A stretch of 64,000 nt of DNA from Staphylococcus xylosus (GCF_002732165.1 NZ_MRZO01000001.1:372001-436000); one strand, 5' to 3'; positions 39,389 to 50,229 are shown, counted from the first letter of the stretch. Notes: generated by a model not told the origin, from the sequence alone. A program made the numbers and translations.

Positions 39389-40462
39389 ATGACGAAAATC
39401 GCATTTACCGGTGGAGGCACAGTTGGCCATGTATCAGTTAATTTAAGTTTAATTCCTACTGCACTCGAAGAAGGTTACGAAGCTTTTTACATCGGTTCAA
39501 AAAATGGTATTGAACGTGAAATGATCGAATCTCAATTACCTTCTATCAAATATCATTCAATATCTAGCGGTAAATTGAGACGGTATGTATCATGGGATAA
39601 TATCAAAGACGTTTTTAAAGTTTTAAAAGGTATTTTAGATGCAAGACGTGTATTAAAAAAGGAAAAACCTGATTTATTATTTTCCAAAGGTGGTTTTGTT
39701 TCTGTACCTGTAGTTATGGCTGCTAAATCATTAAAGATTCCTACTATTATACATGAATCTGATTTAACACCAGGCCTAGCAAATAAAATTTCACTCAAAT
39801 TTGCTAAAAAGATTTATACGACATTTGAGGATACCTTGCAATTTTTACCTAAAGAAAAAGCGGATTTTGTAGGGGCAACTGTCCGAGAAGATCTTAAAAC
39901 TGGTGACAAAATGAGAGGTTATCAACTCACAGAGTTTAATGATAACAAAAAAGTGCTATTAGTCATGGGAGGCAGTTTAGGAAGTAAAAAGCTTAATAGT
40001 ATCATCAGAGAAAATCTTGATGCATTGCAGACATCATATCAGATTATTCATTTAACAGGTAAAGGCCTAATCGATGAACAATATACGAATGAAAAAGATT
40101 ATATTCAATTTGACTTTGTTAAAGATGATTTAACCGATTTACTTGCTATTACTGACACAGTAATTAGTCGTGCAGGTTCAAATGCAATTTATGAATTCTT
40201 AGCGCTTCGTATACCGATGCTTCTAATACCATTAGGACTCGACCAATCCCGAGGCGATCAAATTGATAACGCTAAGAACTTTGAAGCTAAAGGTTTTGGT
40301 AAAACGATCCCTGAAGATGCTTTAACAGAACAAAAATTAATAGATCAATTAAATGATATTGAAACGAATCGTGATACAATAATTAATCAAATGCAAACGT
40401 ATAAAGAAAGCTTCACACGACAAGATTTATTTAGAAAAATAATTAAAGACGCATTAAATTAA
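39389..40462 (+). CDS. murG: UDP-GlcNAc:lipid I GlcNAc transferase
   Basis: 357 residues. It makes lipid II at the inner membrane face. The N-terminal FTGGGTVGHVSVNLSLIP is the GGGTxGH loop; the C-terminal domain has VMGGSLGSKKLN and SRAGSNAIYEFLALRIPMLLIPLG for UDP-GlcNAc binding. Good ribosome site AGAGGTAA. It is followed 15 bp later by a PAP2 phosphatase gene, which may act in recycling of undecaprenyl or other lipid phosphates. Confidence 0.96.
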   Translation: MTKIAFTGGGTVGHVSVNLSLIPTALEEGYEAFYIGSKNGIEREMIESQLPSIKYHSISSGKLRRYVSWDNIKDVFKVLKGILDARRVLKKEKPDLLFSKGGFVSVPVVMAAKSLKIPTIIHESDLTPGLANKISLKFAKKIYTTFEDTLQFLPKEKADFVGATVREDLKTGDKMRGYQLTEFNDNKKVLLVMGGSLGSKKLNSIIRENLDALQTSYQIIHLTGKGLIDEQYTNEKDYIQFDFVKDDLTDLLAITDTVISRAGSNAIYEFLALRIPMLLIPLGLDQSRGDQIDNAKNFEAKGFGKTIPEDALTEQKLIDQLNDIETNRDTIINQMQTYKESFTRQDLFRKIIKDALN

Positions 40463-40477
40463 TAAGGAGGTTATGCA

Positions 40478-41092
40478 ATGAGTCGTTGGAAAAGAATATC
40501 TTTACTCATCATTTTCACGTTAATATTTGGCATCATTGCATTCTTCCACGAATCTAGGCTAGGTAAGTGGATTGATAACGAAGTCTATGAGTTTATATAT
40601 TCTTCCGAAAGTTTTATCACTACAACTATTTTCCTTGGGGTGACTAAAATTGGAGAAGTTTGGGCAATGGTTTGTTTATCGCTTTTATTAATAGCTTATT
40701 TAATGTTAAAGCGCTTAAATATTGAAGCACTATTTTTTGCAATTGCTATGGGATTATCAAGTACACTAAATCCACTATTAAAAAATATCTTTGATAGAGA
40801 ACGTCCAACATTACTTAGACTCATAGATATCTCAGGTTTCAGCTTTCCAAGTGGTCATGCAATGGGCTCTGCAGCATTTTTTGGTAGCACCATGTACATT
40901 GCCAATCGAGCAATGAAAGGAAAATCAAAAGCATTCATGATTGGTTTATCTGCTTTATTTATTATTATGATTTCAACATCGCGCGTGTATCTTGGCGTGC
41001 ATTATCCTACCGATATTATTGCAGGTATTATCGGAGGTGCATTCTGCGTAATTCTATCAACATTAATATTACGCCACAAGTTACAAATTTAA
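40478..41092 (+). CDS. PAP2-family membrane lipid phosphatase (PgpB-like)
   Basis: 204 residues with about six membrane helices and the three-part PAP2 phosphatase signature: KNIFDRERP, PSGHAMGS and SRVYLGVHYPTD. Such enzymes act on phosphatidylglycerol phosphate, undecaprenyl pyrophosphate or similar lipids; which one is not visible here. It follows murG by 15 bp with AAGGAGG and ends before a terminator. The isrR sRNA gene lies between it and arlR, as in S. aureus. Confidence 0.92.
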   Translation: MSRWKRISLLIIFTLIFGIIAFFHESRLGKWIDNEVYEFIYSSESFITTTIFLGVTKIGEVWAMVCLSLLLIAYLMLKRLNIEALFFAIAMGLSSTLNPLLKNIFDRERPTLLRLIDISGFSFPSGHAMGSAAFFGSTMYIANRAMKGKSKAFMIGLSALFIIMISTSRVYLGVHYPTDIIAGIIGGAFCVILSTLILRHKLQI

Positions 41093-41106
41093 TTCTTTTC
41101 AATTCA

Positions 41107-41146
41107 ATGCTCTCCTAAAAGTTCATACTTTGCGAGAGCATTTTTG
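41107..41146 (+). terminator. Terminator after the PAP2 gene
   Basis: ATGCTCTC (41107-41114) pairs with GAGAGCAT (41134-41141), then TTTTT. Confidence 0.88.
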
Positions 41147-41205
41147 TATTAACTTAATAGAGCAACAACTTAAATGAAATTATAAACTGATAGATTATTA
41201 ACATA

Positions 41206-41249
41206 AAAAAGGCAGCTAAATGATAATTAAATCATCTTACTGCCTTTTT
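41206..41249. terminator. Bidirectional hairpin terminator
   Basis: AAAAAGGCAG (41206-41215) pairs with CTGCCTTTTT (41240-41249), with inner ATGAT/ATCAT. It lies between the PAP2 terminator and the isrR terminator and could back up either. Confidence 0.8.
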
Positions 41250-41268
41250 ATGTGTCAAAATTTATTAT

Positions 41269-41302
41269 AAAAACCGATTTTACAAAGTAAAACCGGTTTT
41301 TA
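41269..41302 (-). terminator. Terminator of isrR
   Basis: AAAAACCG and CGGTTTTT close a stem whose inner part is TTTTAC/GTAAAA; on the minus strand it ends in TTTTTATAA. Confidence 0.88.
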
Positions 41303-41435
41303 TATTCACGTTGTCTCGCAACGTTAGTCTTTTACGGGCATATAAAAGGGGATATTTTTGAAAATGATCAATCCAATTAAGAACGAAATATGTGTGGGGG
41401 GGAATGTCTTAAGTTTGGAATTGATAATCATTTTC
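41269..41435 (-). ncRNA. isrR: Fur-controlled small RNA IsrR
   Basis: An sRNA of about 165 nt on the minus strand between arlR and the PAP2 gene, the location I recall for S. aureus IsrR (Tsr25/S596). It has a consensus-like promoter, two Fur boxes, and three C-rich single-stranded motifs: CCCCCCC at 41402-41396, CCCC at 41351-41348 and GCCCG around 41339-41335. A small stem follows (ACGTTG/CAACGT, 41308-41324), then a terminator (CGG-rich stem 41269-41302). IsrR pairs through its C-rich motifs with Shine-Dalgarno regions of iron-using enzyme mRNAs and represses them in iron starvation. Ends are predicted. Confidence 0.88.
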
Positions 41436-41436
41436 A
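41422..41436. promoter_or_regulatory. Fur box 2 of isrR
   Basis: TGATAATCATTTTCA matches the 7-1-7 Fur consensus TGATAATNATTATCA at all but one defined position. It overlaps the predicted isrR transcription start. Confidence 0.82.
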
Positions 41437-41441
41437 ATTAC

Positions 41442-41469
41442 ATTATACAACAATGAGAATGATTGTCAA
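41442..41469 (-). promoter_or_regulatory. Promoter of isrR
   Basis: On the minus strand TTGACA (41464-41469), 16-bp spacer, TATAAT (41442-41447): both hexamers are perfect consensus. The -35 lies within Fur box 1. Confidence 0.88.
41454..41468. promoter_or_regulatory. Fur box 1 of isrR
   Basis: TGAGAATGATTGTCA matches TGATAATNATTATCA with two mismatches and covers the isrR -35, so iron-loaded Fur should block transcription. Confidence 0.82.
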
Positions 41470-41621
41470 TTAAATTTTCTAAATTTTTTCATTTCATAAG
41501 AAAACTCTATAAACTTGCATTAATCACATTAATTCATCATGTCTTTTAATATATAATTATTTTTAGTAATGACTTTCTACAATGCGCTATTTCATTTAAT
41601 ATATAACTTGAGGTGTTACTT

Positions 41622-42284
41622 ATGACAAAAATTTTAATAGTGGAAGATGAACAAAATCTTGCTCGTTTTATTGAACTTGAACTCGAGCATGAAAATTATG
41701 AGGTCGACATTGAATATGATGGACAACCTGGTCTAGATAAAGCGTTAACTAATGATTATGATTTAATCCTCTTAGACTTAATGCTACCAAATATAAACGG
41801 CCTAGAAATATGTAGACAAATTCGCCAACAACAAACTACGCCAATTATCATTATTACAGCAAAAAGCGATACATATGATAAAGTAGCTGGATTAGATTAC
41901 GGTGCAGATGATTATATTGTAAAACCATTTGATATAGAAGAATTATTGGCTAGAATTCGCGCTATGTTACGACGCCAGCCACAAAAAAATGTGATTAATA
42001 TTAAAGGTATTATCATTGATAAAGATGCATTTAAGGTAACTGTCGATGGACATCCTTTAGATTTAACTAAAACAGAGTATGATTTATTATATCTATTAGC
42101 AGATAATAAAAATCATGTATTACAAAGAGAACAAATTATCACGGATGTATGGGGATATGACACAGAAGTAGAAACAAACGTCGTTGATGTTTATATCCGC
42201 TATTTAAGAAATAAACTTAAACCATTTGGCAAAGATAAATGTATAGAAACTGTTCGTGGCGTTGGGTATGTGATTAGACAATGA
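41622..42284 (+). CDS. arlR: Response regulator ArlR
   Basis: 220 residues. The OmpR/PhoB-type receiver has phospho-acceptor Asp52 (LILLDLMLP), conserved lysine in DDYIVKPF, and a C-terminal winged helix ([20 protein letters not shown], then [14 protein letters not shown]). ArlR controls surface proteins, autolysis and virulence regulators in staphylococci. ATG 41622 is the family start, with GAGGTG upstream. A TATAAT at 41552-41557 may be its -10. It overlaps arlS by 4 bp. Confidence 0.96.
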   Translation: MTKILIVEDEQNLARFIELELEHENYEVDIEYDGQPGLDKALTNDYDLILLDLMLPNINGLEICRQIRQQQTTPIIIITAKSDTYDKVAGLDYGADDYIVKPFDIEELLARIRAMLRRQPQKNVINIKGIIIDKDAFKVTVDGHPLDLTKTEYDLLYLLADNKNHVLQREQIITDVWGYDTEVETNVVDVYIRYLRNKLKPFGKDKCIETVRGVGYVIRQ

Positions 42285-43636
42285 AGCAACGTAAATTAAA
42301 AACTAAATGGATGATGATTACTACAACCATTACATTTTTAACTATATTCGTATTTAGTCTAATTATTATATTCTTTTTAAGTAGCTCTCTCAGACATAAT
42401 GAATTAAGTGAAGCTAATCGTAGTTCTAAAGACATTGTCCAATTATTTGAATCTAAAAACATTGATCATATAACGCCATTGGACTTAAATGCTTCATTAG
42501 GAAATTTTCAAAAAGTGATTCTCTTTGATAATAATGAAAAAAAATTAATCGAAACCTCAAATGACAATTCAATTACATACTCACCTGAAGTAGTGCCTAA
42601 AGATAGGAATAATATCGTGATTAAAAAACATCACAACACTGATTATTTAATCATAACGGACTATATAGATTCACCAAAATTCAAAGGTTACAGTGTGATT
42701 ATACATTCCTTAGAAGATTATAATGCACTCGTTAACTCTCTTTACTTTATCGCATTAATATTTGGGGTAATTGCAACGTTTATTACAGCAATTATTAGTT
42801 ATTTCTTTTCATCACAAATTACAAAACCTTTAATATTAATGTCTAACAAAATGCAACAAATACGTCGAGATGGTTTCCAAGAAAAAGTTGAGCTCTCTAC
42901 AAATTACGAAGAAACGGATAACTTAATCGCTACGTTCAATGAAATGATGTTTCAGTTAGAAGAATCTTTTAATCAACAAAGACAGTTCGTCGAAGATGCT
43001 TCACATGAACTTCGAACGCCTTTACAAATTATACAAGGCCATTTGAATTTGATTAATAGATGGGGCAAAAAAGATGCAGCTGTTTTAGAGGAATCTTTAG
43101 ATATCTCGTTAGAGGAAATGTCTAGAATTACAAAATTGGTAGAAGAATTATTATTACTTACGAAAGAAAATAATAACAGTCGTGATGGAAATATTGAAAA
43201 TGTAGAAATCAATGCAGAAATTACGTCACGAATTAAATCCTTAAAGCAACTTCACGAAGACTATACTTTTGAATTTGACGCGTTTCCTAAGCCACTAAAT
43301 ATAAAAATCGATCGCTATCAATTAGAACAAGTCTTGATTATTTTTATTGATAACGCTATGAAATATGACCAAGTTAACAAACATATTCGTATTCAGACAA
43401 AGTTAAGAAATAAACAAACATCTATAGAAATTACAGATCATGGTGTTGGCATTCCCAAGGAAGACATTGAATTCATCTTTGATAGATTCTACAGAGTAGA
43501 TAAATCACGTTCACGTAAACTAGGCGGTAATGGACTGGGTCTATCAATCGCCAAAAAAATAATAGAGTTAAATCATGGTAAGATCCAAGTAGATAGTGTG
43601 GTAGGTCAATATACAACTTTTAAAATCACATTTTAA
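42281..43636 (+). CDS. arlS: Sensor histidine kinase ArlS
   Basis: 451 residues. Membrane helices near residues 12-33 and 152-176 flank an extracellular sensor region, followed by HAMP. The phosphorylated histidine is His242 ([11 protein letters not shown]), the N box is [10 protein letters not shown], and the G boxes are DHGVGIP and [13 protein letters not shown]. It phosphorylates ArlR. The start overlaps arlR (ATGA), so expression is coupled. Length is the staphylococcal norm. Confidence 0.96.
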   Translation: MKQRKLKTKWMMITTTITFLTIFVFSLIIIFFLSSSLRHNELSEANRSSKDIVQLFESKNIDHITPLDLNASLGNFQKVILFDNNEKKLIETSNDNSITYSPEVVPKDRNNIVIKKHHNTDYLIITDYIDSPKFKGYSVIIHSLEDYNALVNSLYFIALIFGVIATFITAIISYFFSSQITKPLILMSNKMQQIRRDGFQEKVELSTNYEETDNLIATFNEMMFQLEESFNQQRQFVEDASHELRTPLQIIQGHLNLINRWGKKDAAVLEESLDISLEEMSRITKLVEELLLLTKENNNSRDGNIENVEINAEITSRIKSLKQLHEDYTFEFDAFPKPLNIKIDRYQLEQVLIIFIDNAMKYDQVNKHIRIQTKLRNKQTSIEITDHGVGIPKEDIEFIFDRFYRVDKSRSRKLGGNGLGLSIAKKIIELNHGKIQVDSVVGQYTTFKITF

Positions 43637-43734
43637 TAATGCTTTAATTAACTTTCAAATCATAGTACGAGACAAAATCATCTGCATTATAATTTAAAAA
43701 TATCTTCAGTGTGAGTTAATTTTAATCAATTGTT

Positions 43735-43797
43735 GTTCGAAAAATGTACAAGTGACACTCCTTATAGCAAATAAAGTACACTTAAAACGAACTTTTT
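43735..43797 (+). terminator. Possible weak terminator of arlRS
   Basis: GTTCG (43735-43739) can pair with CGAAC (43788-43792), with an inner AAGTG/CACTT helix, followed by TTTTT. The stem is interrupted, so function is uncertain. Confidence 0.45.
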
Positions 43798-43820
43798 CAC
43801 CATTATAATTACTTACTGGC

Positions 43821-43873
43821 GGTGAGAAAGAAATCTTATTATTATAAATAGATTTCTTTCTCACCTCTTTTTT
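43821..43873 (+). terminator. Terminator between arlS and odhA
   Basis: A perfect 16-bp stem, GGTGAGAAAGAAATCT (43821-43836) with its complement (43850-43865), followed by CTTTTTT. It isolates odhAB from arlRS. The 328-bp gap holds this, the weaker hairpin before it and the odhA control region. Confidence 0.92.
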
Positions 43874-43929
43874 CGTATAAGTAAGTTATTGGTACTTTAA
43901 TTTGTATATATTTAATGCTATTATTGATT

Positions 43930-43943
43930 TGTAAGCGTTTCAA
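43930..43943 (+). promoter_or_regulatory. cre-like CcpA site before odhA
   Basis: TGTAAGCGTTTCAA fits the catabolite-responsive-element consensus TGWAARCGYTWNCW with one mismatch. It lies 22 bp before the odhA start, downstream of a likely promoter, as a roadblock site would. CcpA repression of the TCA-cycle enzyme is the expected effect. Confidence 0.65.
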
Positions 43944-43964
43944 CTATTTTGTGGAGGGTGTAAT

Positions 43965-46766
43965 ATGAGCAACGAAAGTCAGGTTTCCGAGGCACCTGTA
44001 AATTTCGGAGCAAATCTTGGATATGTTTTAGATTTATATGATATATATCTAAATGATCCTAGTGCAGTTCCTGAAGATTTGCAAGTCCTTTTTAGTACAA
44101 TTAAAAACGGTGAAGCAAACATCACAACAAATAATGAAGGTCAGAGCAACATAACTAAAGGGGATAGCACAATCAAACGTGTTATGCGCCTTATAGATAA
44201 TATTCGTCAATATGGGCATTTATTGGCAGATATTTATCCAGTAAATAGACCAAAAAGAGAAAATGTTCCCAAGTTAACAATCGAAGATTTTAATTTGGAT
44301 AAGGAAACACTTGAATCTATTTCAGCCGGTATTGTTTCTGACCATTTTAAAGACATTTATGATAATGCATACGAAGCAATTGTGCGTATGGAAAAACGTT
44401 ACAAAGGTCCAATTGCCTTTGAATATACCCACATTAATAACAACAGAGAACGTGTGTGGTTAAAACGTAGAATTGAAACTCCATATAAAGCAACATTAAA
44501 TGATAATCAAAAAATTGAACTATTTAAAAACTTAGCCCACGTTGAAGGTTTTGAAAAGTATTTACACAAAAATTTTGTTGGAGCTAAACGTTTCTCCATC
44601 GAAGGTGTTGATACTCTTGTACCTATGCTACAACAAACAATGAGAATTGCTAGCGACGAAGGCATCCAAAATATCCAAATAGGTATGGCTCATCGTGGTA
44701 GATTAAATGTTTTAACACATGTTTTAGAAAAACCATATGAAATGATGATTTCTGAATTTATGCACACAGATCCTATGAAATTCTTACCTGAAGATGGCAG
44801 CTTAGAATTAACATCGGGTTGGTCTGGTGACGTTAAGTATCATCTTGGTGGGGTGAAAACAACTCAATCATATGGTATTAAGCAAAAGATTTCCTTGGCT
44901 AACAATCCAAGTCATTTAGAAATCGTATCACCAGTAGTCCTTGGTAAAACACGTGCTAATCAAGATACAACAGATAAACCAGGCTCAGTAACTACCGAAT
45001 TCATAAAATCTATGCCTATATTAATTCATGGTGACGCCGCTTATCCTGGGCAAGGTATTAATTTTGAAGCTATGAACTTAGGTAATTTAGATGGATATTC
45101 AACAGGTGGTTCACTTCACATTATTACAAATAACCGTATTGGCTTTACAACCGAACCGCAAGATGGACGTTCTACAACATATTCCTCAGATGTTGCAAAA
45201 GGATATGACGTTCCAATCATGCATGTAAATGCTGATAATGTTGAGGCGACAATTGAAGCAATTGAAATTGCTATGGCGTTCAGAAAAGAATTCCATAAAG
45301 ATGTAGTCATCGATTTAGTTGGTTATCGTCGCTACGGACATAATGAAATGGATGAACCATCAATTACAAACCCACTACCATATCATGAAATACGTAAACA
45401 TGAGTCAGTTGAAATCTTATATGGTAAACAACTTGTCAGTGATAATATCATTTCAGAAGATGAAATGAATAATATTATTGATGAAGTTCAAAAAACTTTA
45501 AGAGCTGCTCATGACAAAATTGATAAAAACGACAAAATGGACAACCCAGAAATGCAAAGACCTGAAAGTTTAGCAGAACCAATACAAAATGACAACTCGG
45601 AGTTAAGCTTTGAGCAATTAAAAGAAATTAATGATGCAATGCTTACTTATCCATCGAATTTCAATGTATTGAAAAAACTAAATAAAGTACTAGAGAAACG
45701 TAAAGAGCCATTTGAAAGTGAAGATGGATTAGTTGACTGGGCTCAAGCAGAACAATTAGCTTTTGCAACTATTACTCAAAATGGAACACCTATACGTTTA
45801 ACTGGTCAAGATAGTGAACGTGGTACATTCAGTCACCGTCACGCTGTATTACACGATCCAGATACTGGCGAACAGTATGTGCCATTACACAACGTGCCTG
45901 ATCAAAAAGCAACGTTTGAAGTGCATAACTCTCCATTGTCAGAAGCCGCTGTTGTAGGTTTTGAATATGGCTATAATGTACAAAACAAATCATGTATGAC
46001 TATTTGGGAAGCACAATATGGGGACTTTTCAAACATGGCTCAAATGATTTTTGACAACTTCTTATTTAGTTCACGCGCTAAATGGGGAGAACGTTCAGGA
46101 CTGACTTTATTCTTGCCACATTCATTTGAAGGACAAGGCCCAGAACACTCATCTGCACGTTTAGAAAGATTTTTACAATTAGCTGGTGAAAATAATTCAA
46201 CTATCGTTAATTTATCTAGTTCAAGTAACTATTTCCATTTATTACGTGCTCAGGCGGCTAACCTTGGTACACAGTCTATGAGACCATTAGTAGTTATGTC
46301 ACCGAAGAGTTTATTACGTAATAAGACTGTTGCAGATCCTATCAGTAAATTCACTTCCGGTAAATTCGAACCAATTTTACCAGAAGATCACGATAAAGCA
46401 TCAGTGAAAAAAGTTATTTTAGCATCAGGTAAAATGTTCATTGATTTAAAAGAGTATTTGGCTAAAAATCCAAATGATTCAATTTTAATCGTAGCAGTAG
46501 AAAGACTTTATCCTTTCCCTGCTGATGAAATTAATGCATTATTAAACGAATTACCTAATTTAGAAAATGTAGCTTGGGTACAAGAAGAACCTAAGAACCA
46601 AGGTGCATGGTCATTCGTCTATCCTTATCTAAAAGAATTAACAACTGATAAATACGATTTAAGTTATCACGGTCGTATCCAACGTTCAGCTCCTGCTGAA
46701 GGTGATGGTGAAATTCACAAACTCGTACAAAATATGATAATCGAACAAAGTACAAACATTAACTAG
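43965..46766 (+). CDS. odhA: 2-oxoglutarate dehydrogenase E1
   Basis: 933 residues. Thiamine-diphosphate-dependent decarboxylase of the TCA cycle that passes succinyl groups to the E2 lipoyl domain. Conserved parts: [26 protein letters not shown] (cofactor binding), [13 protein letters not shown], and the C-terminal transketolase-like [21 protein letters not shown] 43965 follows TGGAGGG. The cre-like site upstream suggests carbon control. It is followed 13 bp on by odhB. Confidence 0.97.
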   Translation: MSNESQVSEAPVNFGANLGYVLDLYDIYLNDPSAVPEDLQVLFSTIKNGEANITTNNEGQSNITKGDSTIKRVMRLIDNIRQYGHLLADIYPVNRPKRENVPKLTIEDFNLDKETLESISAGIVSDHFKDIYDNAYEAIVRMEKRYKGPIAFEYTHINNNRERVWLKRRIETPYKATLNDNQKIELFKNLAHVEGFEKYLHKNFVGAKRFSIEGVDTLVPMLQQTMRIASDEGIQNIQIGMAHRGRLNVLTHVLEKPYEMMISEFMHTDPMKFLPEDGSLELTSGWSGDVKYHLGGVKTTQSYGIKQKISLANNPSHLEIVSPVVLGKTRANQDTTDKPGSVTTEFIKSMPILIHGDAAYPGQGINFEAMNLGNLDGYSTGGSLHIITNNRIGFTTEPQDGRSTTYSSDVAKGYDVPIMHVNADNVEATIEAIEIAMAFRKEFHKDVVIDLVGYRRYGHNEMDEPSITNPLPYHEIRKHESVEILYGKQLVSDNIISEDEMNNIIDEVQKTLRAAHDKIDKNDKMDNPEMQRPESLAEPIQNDNSELSFEQLKEINDAMLTYPSNFNVLKKLNKVLEKRKEPFESEDGLVDWAQAEQLAFATITQNGTPIRLTGQDSERGTFSHRHAVLHDPDTGEQYVPLHNVPDQKATFEVHNSPLSEAAVVGFEYGYNVQNKSCMTIWEAQYGDFSNMAQMIFDNFLFSSRAKWGERSGLTLFLPHSFEGQGPEHSSARLERFLQLAGENNSTIVNLSSSSNYFHLLRAQAANLGTQSMRPLVVMSPKSLLRNKTVADPISKFTSGKFEPILPEDHDKASVKKVILASGKMFIDLKEYLAKNPNDSILIVAVERLYPFPADEINALLNELPNLENVAWVQEEPKNQGAWSFVYPYLKELTTDKYDLSYHGRIQRSAPAEGDGEIHKLVQNMIIEQSTNIN

Positions 46767-46779
46767 GGGGAAGTTAAGC

Positions 46780-48042
46780 ATGCCAGAGGTAAAAGTTCCA
46801 GAATTAGCAGAATCCATAACAGAAGGTACCATTGCAGAATGGTTAAAACAAGTAGGTGATAGCGTAGATAAAGGTGAAGCTATTGTTGAATTAGAGACAG
46901 ATAAAGTTAACGTTGAAGTTGTTTCAGAAGAAGCAGGTGTGCTTCAAGAATTATTGGCTGACGAAGGCGACACAGTAGAAGTTGGTCAAGCCATTGCAGT
47001 AGTTGGAGAAGGCAGTGGTAATAATACTTCTGAGTCACCAGCGAAACAAGAAGATACAAAAGCAACTGACAATTCAAATAACGAACAACAATCTTCTGAA
47101 TCAACAGAAAGCAAACCAGAAGCGTCATCACAAGATAACGGCCAACGAGTAAATGCTACACCATCTGCTCGTAAATACGCTCGTGAAAAAGGTATTGACT
47201 TATCTGAAGTATCACCATCTTCTAACGATGTAGTGAGAAAATCTCATGTTGATCAAAGTCAAAAACAATCAAGCACTCAACAATCACAACCAGCTGCTAA
47301 AGAAGAAACTAAAAAACCAGCACAACAAAACCCATCAAAACCAGTTATTAGAGAAAAAATGTCTCGTCGTAAGAAAACAGCTGCCAAAAAATTATTAGAA
47401 GTATCTAATAATACAGCTATGTTAACTACTTTCAACGAAATCGATATGACAAATGTTATGGACTTACGTAAACGTAAGAAAGAACAATTCATCAAGGATC
47501 ATGATGGTACGAAACTTGGTTTCATGTCATTCTTTACAAAAGCAGCTGTAGCAGCATTGAAAAAATATCCAGAAGTAAATGCTGAAATTGATGGCGATGA
47601 CATGATAACTAAACAATATTATGATATCGGTGTTGCAGTTTCTACAGAAGACGGTTTACTTGTACCTTTTGTTAGAGATTGCGATAAGAAAAACTTTGCT
47701 GAAATAGAAGACGAAATTGGTAATTTAGCTAAAAAAGCGCGTGACAAAAAACTTGGATTAGATGATATGGTTAACGGATCATTTACAATCACAAATGGCG
47801 GCATCTTTGGTTCAATGATGTCTACACCTATCATTAACGGTAGTCAAGCTGCGATTTTAGGTATGCACTCAATTATCACTCGTCCAATTGCTATCGATGC
47901 AGATACAATTGAAAACCGTCCAATGATGTACATCGCTTTAAGCTATGACCACAGAATCATTGATGGTAAAGAAGCTGTAGGTTTCTTAAAAACAATTAAA
48001 GAATTAATTGAAAATCCAGAAGACTTACTATTAGAATCTTAA
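46780..48042 (+). CDS. odhB: Dihydrolipoyl succinyltransferase (2-oxoglutarate dehydrogenase E2)
   Basis: 420 residues. N-terminal lipoyl domain with the lipoylated Lys42 (ETDKVNVEV); a flexible linker rich in serine, glutamine and glutamate (about residues 80-125 and 150-185) flanks the E3-binding segment [19 protein letters not shown]. The catalytic core ends with [15 protein letters not shown], holding the HxxxD active-site motif. It pairs with OdhA; E3 is encoded elsewhere. A terminator follows. Confidence 0.97.
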   Translation: MPEVKVPELAESITEGTIAEWLKQVGDSVDKGEAIVELETDKVNVEVVSEEAGVLQELLADEGDTVEVGQAIAVVGEGSGNNTSESPAKQEDTKATDNSNNEQQSSESTESKPEASSQDNGQRVNATPSARKYAREKGIDLSEVSPSSNDVVRKSHVDQSQKQSSTQQSQPAAKEETKKPAQQNPSKPVIREKMSRRKKTAAKKLLEVSNNTAMLTTFNEIDMTNVMDLRKRKKEQFIKDHDGTKLGFMSFFTKAAVAALKKYPEVNAEIDGDDMITKQYYDIGVAVSTEDGLLVPFVRDCDKKNFAEIEDEIGNLAKKARDKKLGLDDMVNGSFTITNGGIFGSMMSTPIINGSQAAILGMHSIITRPIAIDADTIENRPMMYIALSYDHRIIDGKEAVGFLKTIKELIENPEDLLLES

Positions 48043-48072
48043 TCCACAACACAAAATAGTTTACTAACCCTT

Positions 48073-48104
48073 ATACAACGGCGTTTAGCGTCGTTGTATT
48101 TTTA
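48073..48104 (+). terminator. Terminator of odhAB
   Basis: ATACAACG (48073-48080) pairs with CGTTGTAT (48092-48099), then TTTTTA. From 48105 to 48408 the sequence is AT-rich with promoter-like elements; no gene was seen. Confidence 0.85.
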
Positions 48105-48408
48105 TGTATTTATATATAATTTAAAAAGCACCTAATAAAAAACTATCAAAATTACATAGTGTCATGTATTAAAAAAGCATAGAAAACAAAAGGAAGTGTC
48201 ATATAAGCATAATTTTCAAATTAATGGGGGACAAAGCCAGAATTTCTATTGTTAAGCTAAATACACCTTTAAAATGCAAATTTTAATTACATAACACTTA
48301 GGAATTTAAAAAACACACTTTCGCAATGATAAAATATGCACAATATAAAATTGTTATTATAAAGTGTGAAGTATAAATTTAAAAACATTAGTAAAAAGGA
48401 ATGATTTT

Positions 48409-48591
48409 ATGACTTTTAAAAACGCATTGAGATTCGGTATCATTATGTCATTAGTCATGTGCACAGCATTTTATATTATCTCACCACCTGAACACATATT
48501 AGGAAAAACAGTTTATTCTTTAATTACTACTTGCATCGGTTTATTACTAGCTTATTTTATACTAGGCAAAGAAAACATGAAAAGAAAATAA
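48409..48591 (+). CDS. Small two-helix membrane protein
   Basis: 60 residues: a hydrophobic helix FGIIMSLVMCTAFYIIS, a short PPEHILGK loop, a second helix VYSLITTCIGLLLAYFIL, and a basic tail KENMKRK. The positive-inside rule puts both ends in the cytoplasm. A clear ribosome site AAAAAGGAATG precedes ATG 48409. I do not recognise the family. It stands alone between odhB and the arsB region, so its role is unknown. Confidence 0.7.
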   Translation: MTFKNALRFGIIMSLVMCTAFYIISPPEHILGKTVYSLITTCIGLLLAYFILGKENMKRK

Positions 48592-48826
48592 GGTTATAAA
48601 CTTATGAATTTAATAAATAATATCTATAATGATATAGATATTAAACTATGTTGATGATACTCTGAATAAGTTAATAAATTAAATCCAACACCTATTAATA
48701 AAGCGTGAAATATTCAGGAATAGTTATAGTAATTATTCATATAAAACATTATTAATCAATACAAATCGCTATAGGAAAGTTGTATTATGCATTAAATTGT
48801 CAAACAGGAAAGAAGGGATAAAAACT

Positions 48827-48958
48827 ATGTATCATCATCAAATCAATTATATAACACCTATAGAGCGTGATTTCACGCTAATTTTCAAACTAAATTCTGA
48901 TTTAATTAATCAGCTAATGAAACGAGGAATACATCACTATGACGATATTAGCAGTTAG
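48827..48958 (+). CDS. 43-residue leader ORF overlapping arsB
   Basis: ATG 48827 is preceded by AGAAGGGATA, a good ribosome site. It encodes 43 residues beginning [16 protein letters not shown] and ends at 48958, overlapping arsB by 20 bp in another frame. The protein is hydrophilic with several histidines and no known motif. It may be a real small protein, or a leader whose translation helps or controls arsB initiation. I do not recognise it. Confidence 0.5.
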   Translation: MYHHQINYITPIERDFTLIFKLNSDLINQLMKRGIHHYDDISS

Positions 48959-50228
48959 TATTTTCGTTATTACCTTAATTTTTGTTATTTGGCAACCAAG
49001 AGGTTTAGACATAGGTGTATCCGCATCTATTGGTGCAATTTTAGCAATAGTAACTGGTGTCGTTAGCTATGCTGATATATTAGAAGTTACAGGAATCGTT
49101 TGGAATGCAACCTTAACATTCGTCGCTATTATACTAATTTCACTAATTCTAGATGAAATAGGATTCTTTGAATGGTCTGCTATAAAAATGGTTAAAGCTT
49201 CTCATGGCAATGGATTAAAAATGTTCATCTATATCATGATATTAGGAGCAATTGTTGCAGCATTCTTCGCAAATGATGGAGCTGCACTTATATTAACTCC
49301 TATAGTTCTCGCTATGGTACGTCATTTAGGTTTCAACAAGAAAGTAATTTTTCCATTTGTTATTGCAAGTGGCTTCATTGCTGATACAACTTCTTTACCG
49401 CTTGTTGTGAGTAATTTGGTCAATATCGTTTCTGCTGACTTTTTCAACATCGGGTTTTTAGAGTATTTTTTAAGAATGTTTATCCCAAACATTTTCTCAT
49501 TAGTGGCTAGCATAGCAGTACTATGGTTATATTTTAAAAGTTCTATACCAACTAAATTTAATTCCGATAATATAAAGGATCCATCTACAGTAATTAAGGA
49601 TAGACGCCTTTTCAAACTTTCATGGATTGTCCTCGCTATTTTAGTTATAGGCTATTTAATCAGCGAATTTATCGCCATACCAGTATCGGTTATTGCTGGT
49701 CTTGTAGCATTGATATTTGTTATTCTTGCTCAAAAATCAAGTGCCGTACATACGAAAAAAGTAATAAAAGAAGCCCCTTGGAACATCGTCATATTCTCTA
49801 TAGGAATGTATCTTGTTGTCTTTGGCTTAAAAAATGTAGGTATCACATTAATACTTGCTGACATTTTGACGCACATTTCAAATTATGGCTTGTTTAGTAG
49901 TATTATGGGAATGGGTTTTATAGCAGCTATACTATCTTCGATTATGAATAATTTGCCTACCGTTTTAATAGACGCAATTGCTATCAGTCAATCTAGTGCT
50001 ACTAATATAATTCAAGAAGGTATGGTTTACGCTAATGTAATAGGCTCAGATTTAGGACCTAAAATAACACCAATTGGGTCGTTAGCTACATTATTATGGC
50101 TTCATGTACTCACAAACAAAGGTGTGAAAATATCATGGGGGACTTACTTTAAAACAGGTATTATAATTACTTTACCTGTACTATTCTTTACACTTGTAGG
50201 TTTGTACCTAACTTACCTTATATTCTAA
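48939..50228 (+). CDS. arsB: ArsB-type arsenite/antimonite efflux permease
   Basis: 429 residues with about twelve membrane helices, the exact length of staphylococcal ArsB. It is very similar to plasmid pI258 ArsB as I remember it: [10 protein letters not shown] near the start, [52 protein letters not shown] and [14 protein letters not shown]. ArsB exports arsenite and antimonite with the proton gradient. No arsR or arsC is adjacent, which is unusual. A small ORF overlaps its start and a bidirectional terminator follows. Confidence 0.9.
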   Translation: MTILAVSIFVITLIFVIWQPRGLDIGVSASIGAILAIVTGVVSYADILEVTGIVWNATLTFVAIILISLILDEIGFFEWSAIKMVKASHGNGLKMFIYIMILGAIVAAFFANDGAALILTPIVLAMVRHLGFNKKVIFPFVIASGFIADTTSLPLVVSNLVNIVSADFFNIGFLEYFLRMFIPNIFSLVASIAVLWLYFKSSIPTKFNSDNIKDPSTVIKDRRLFKLSWIVLAILVIGYLISEFIAIPVSVIAGLVALIFVILAQKSSAVHTKKVIKEAPWNIVIFSIGMYLVVFGLKNVGITLILADILTHISNYGLFSSIMGMGFIAAILSSIMNNLPTVLIDAIAISQSSATNIIQEGMVYANVIGSDLGPKITPIGSLATLLWLHVLTNKGVKISWGTYFKTGIIITLPVLFFTLVGLYLTYLIF

Positions 50229-50229
50229 T

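Noticed and set aside
46907-47131. Open frame on the minus strand inside odhB, rich in leucine
   Set aside because: It mirrors the low-complexity linker codons of odhB, has no ribosome site, and odhB is intact and certain.
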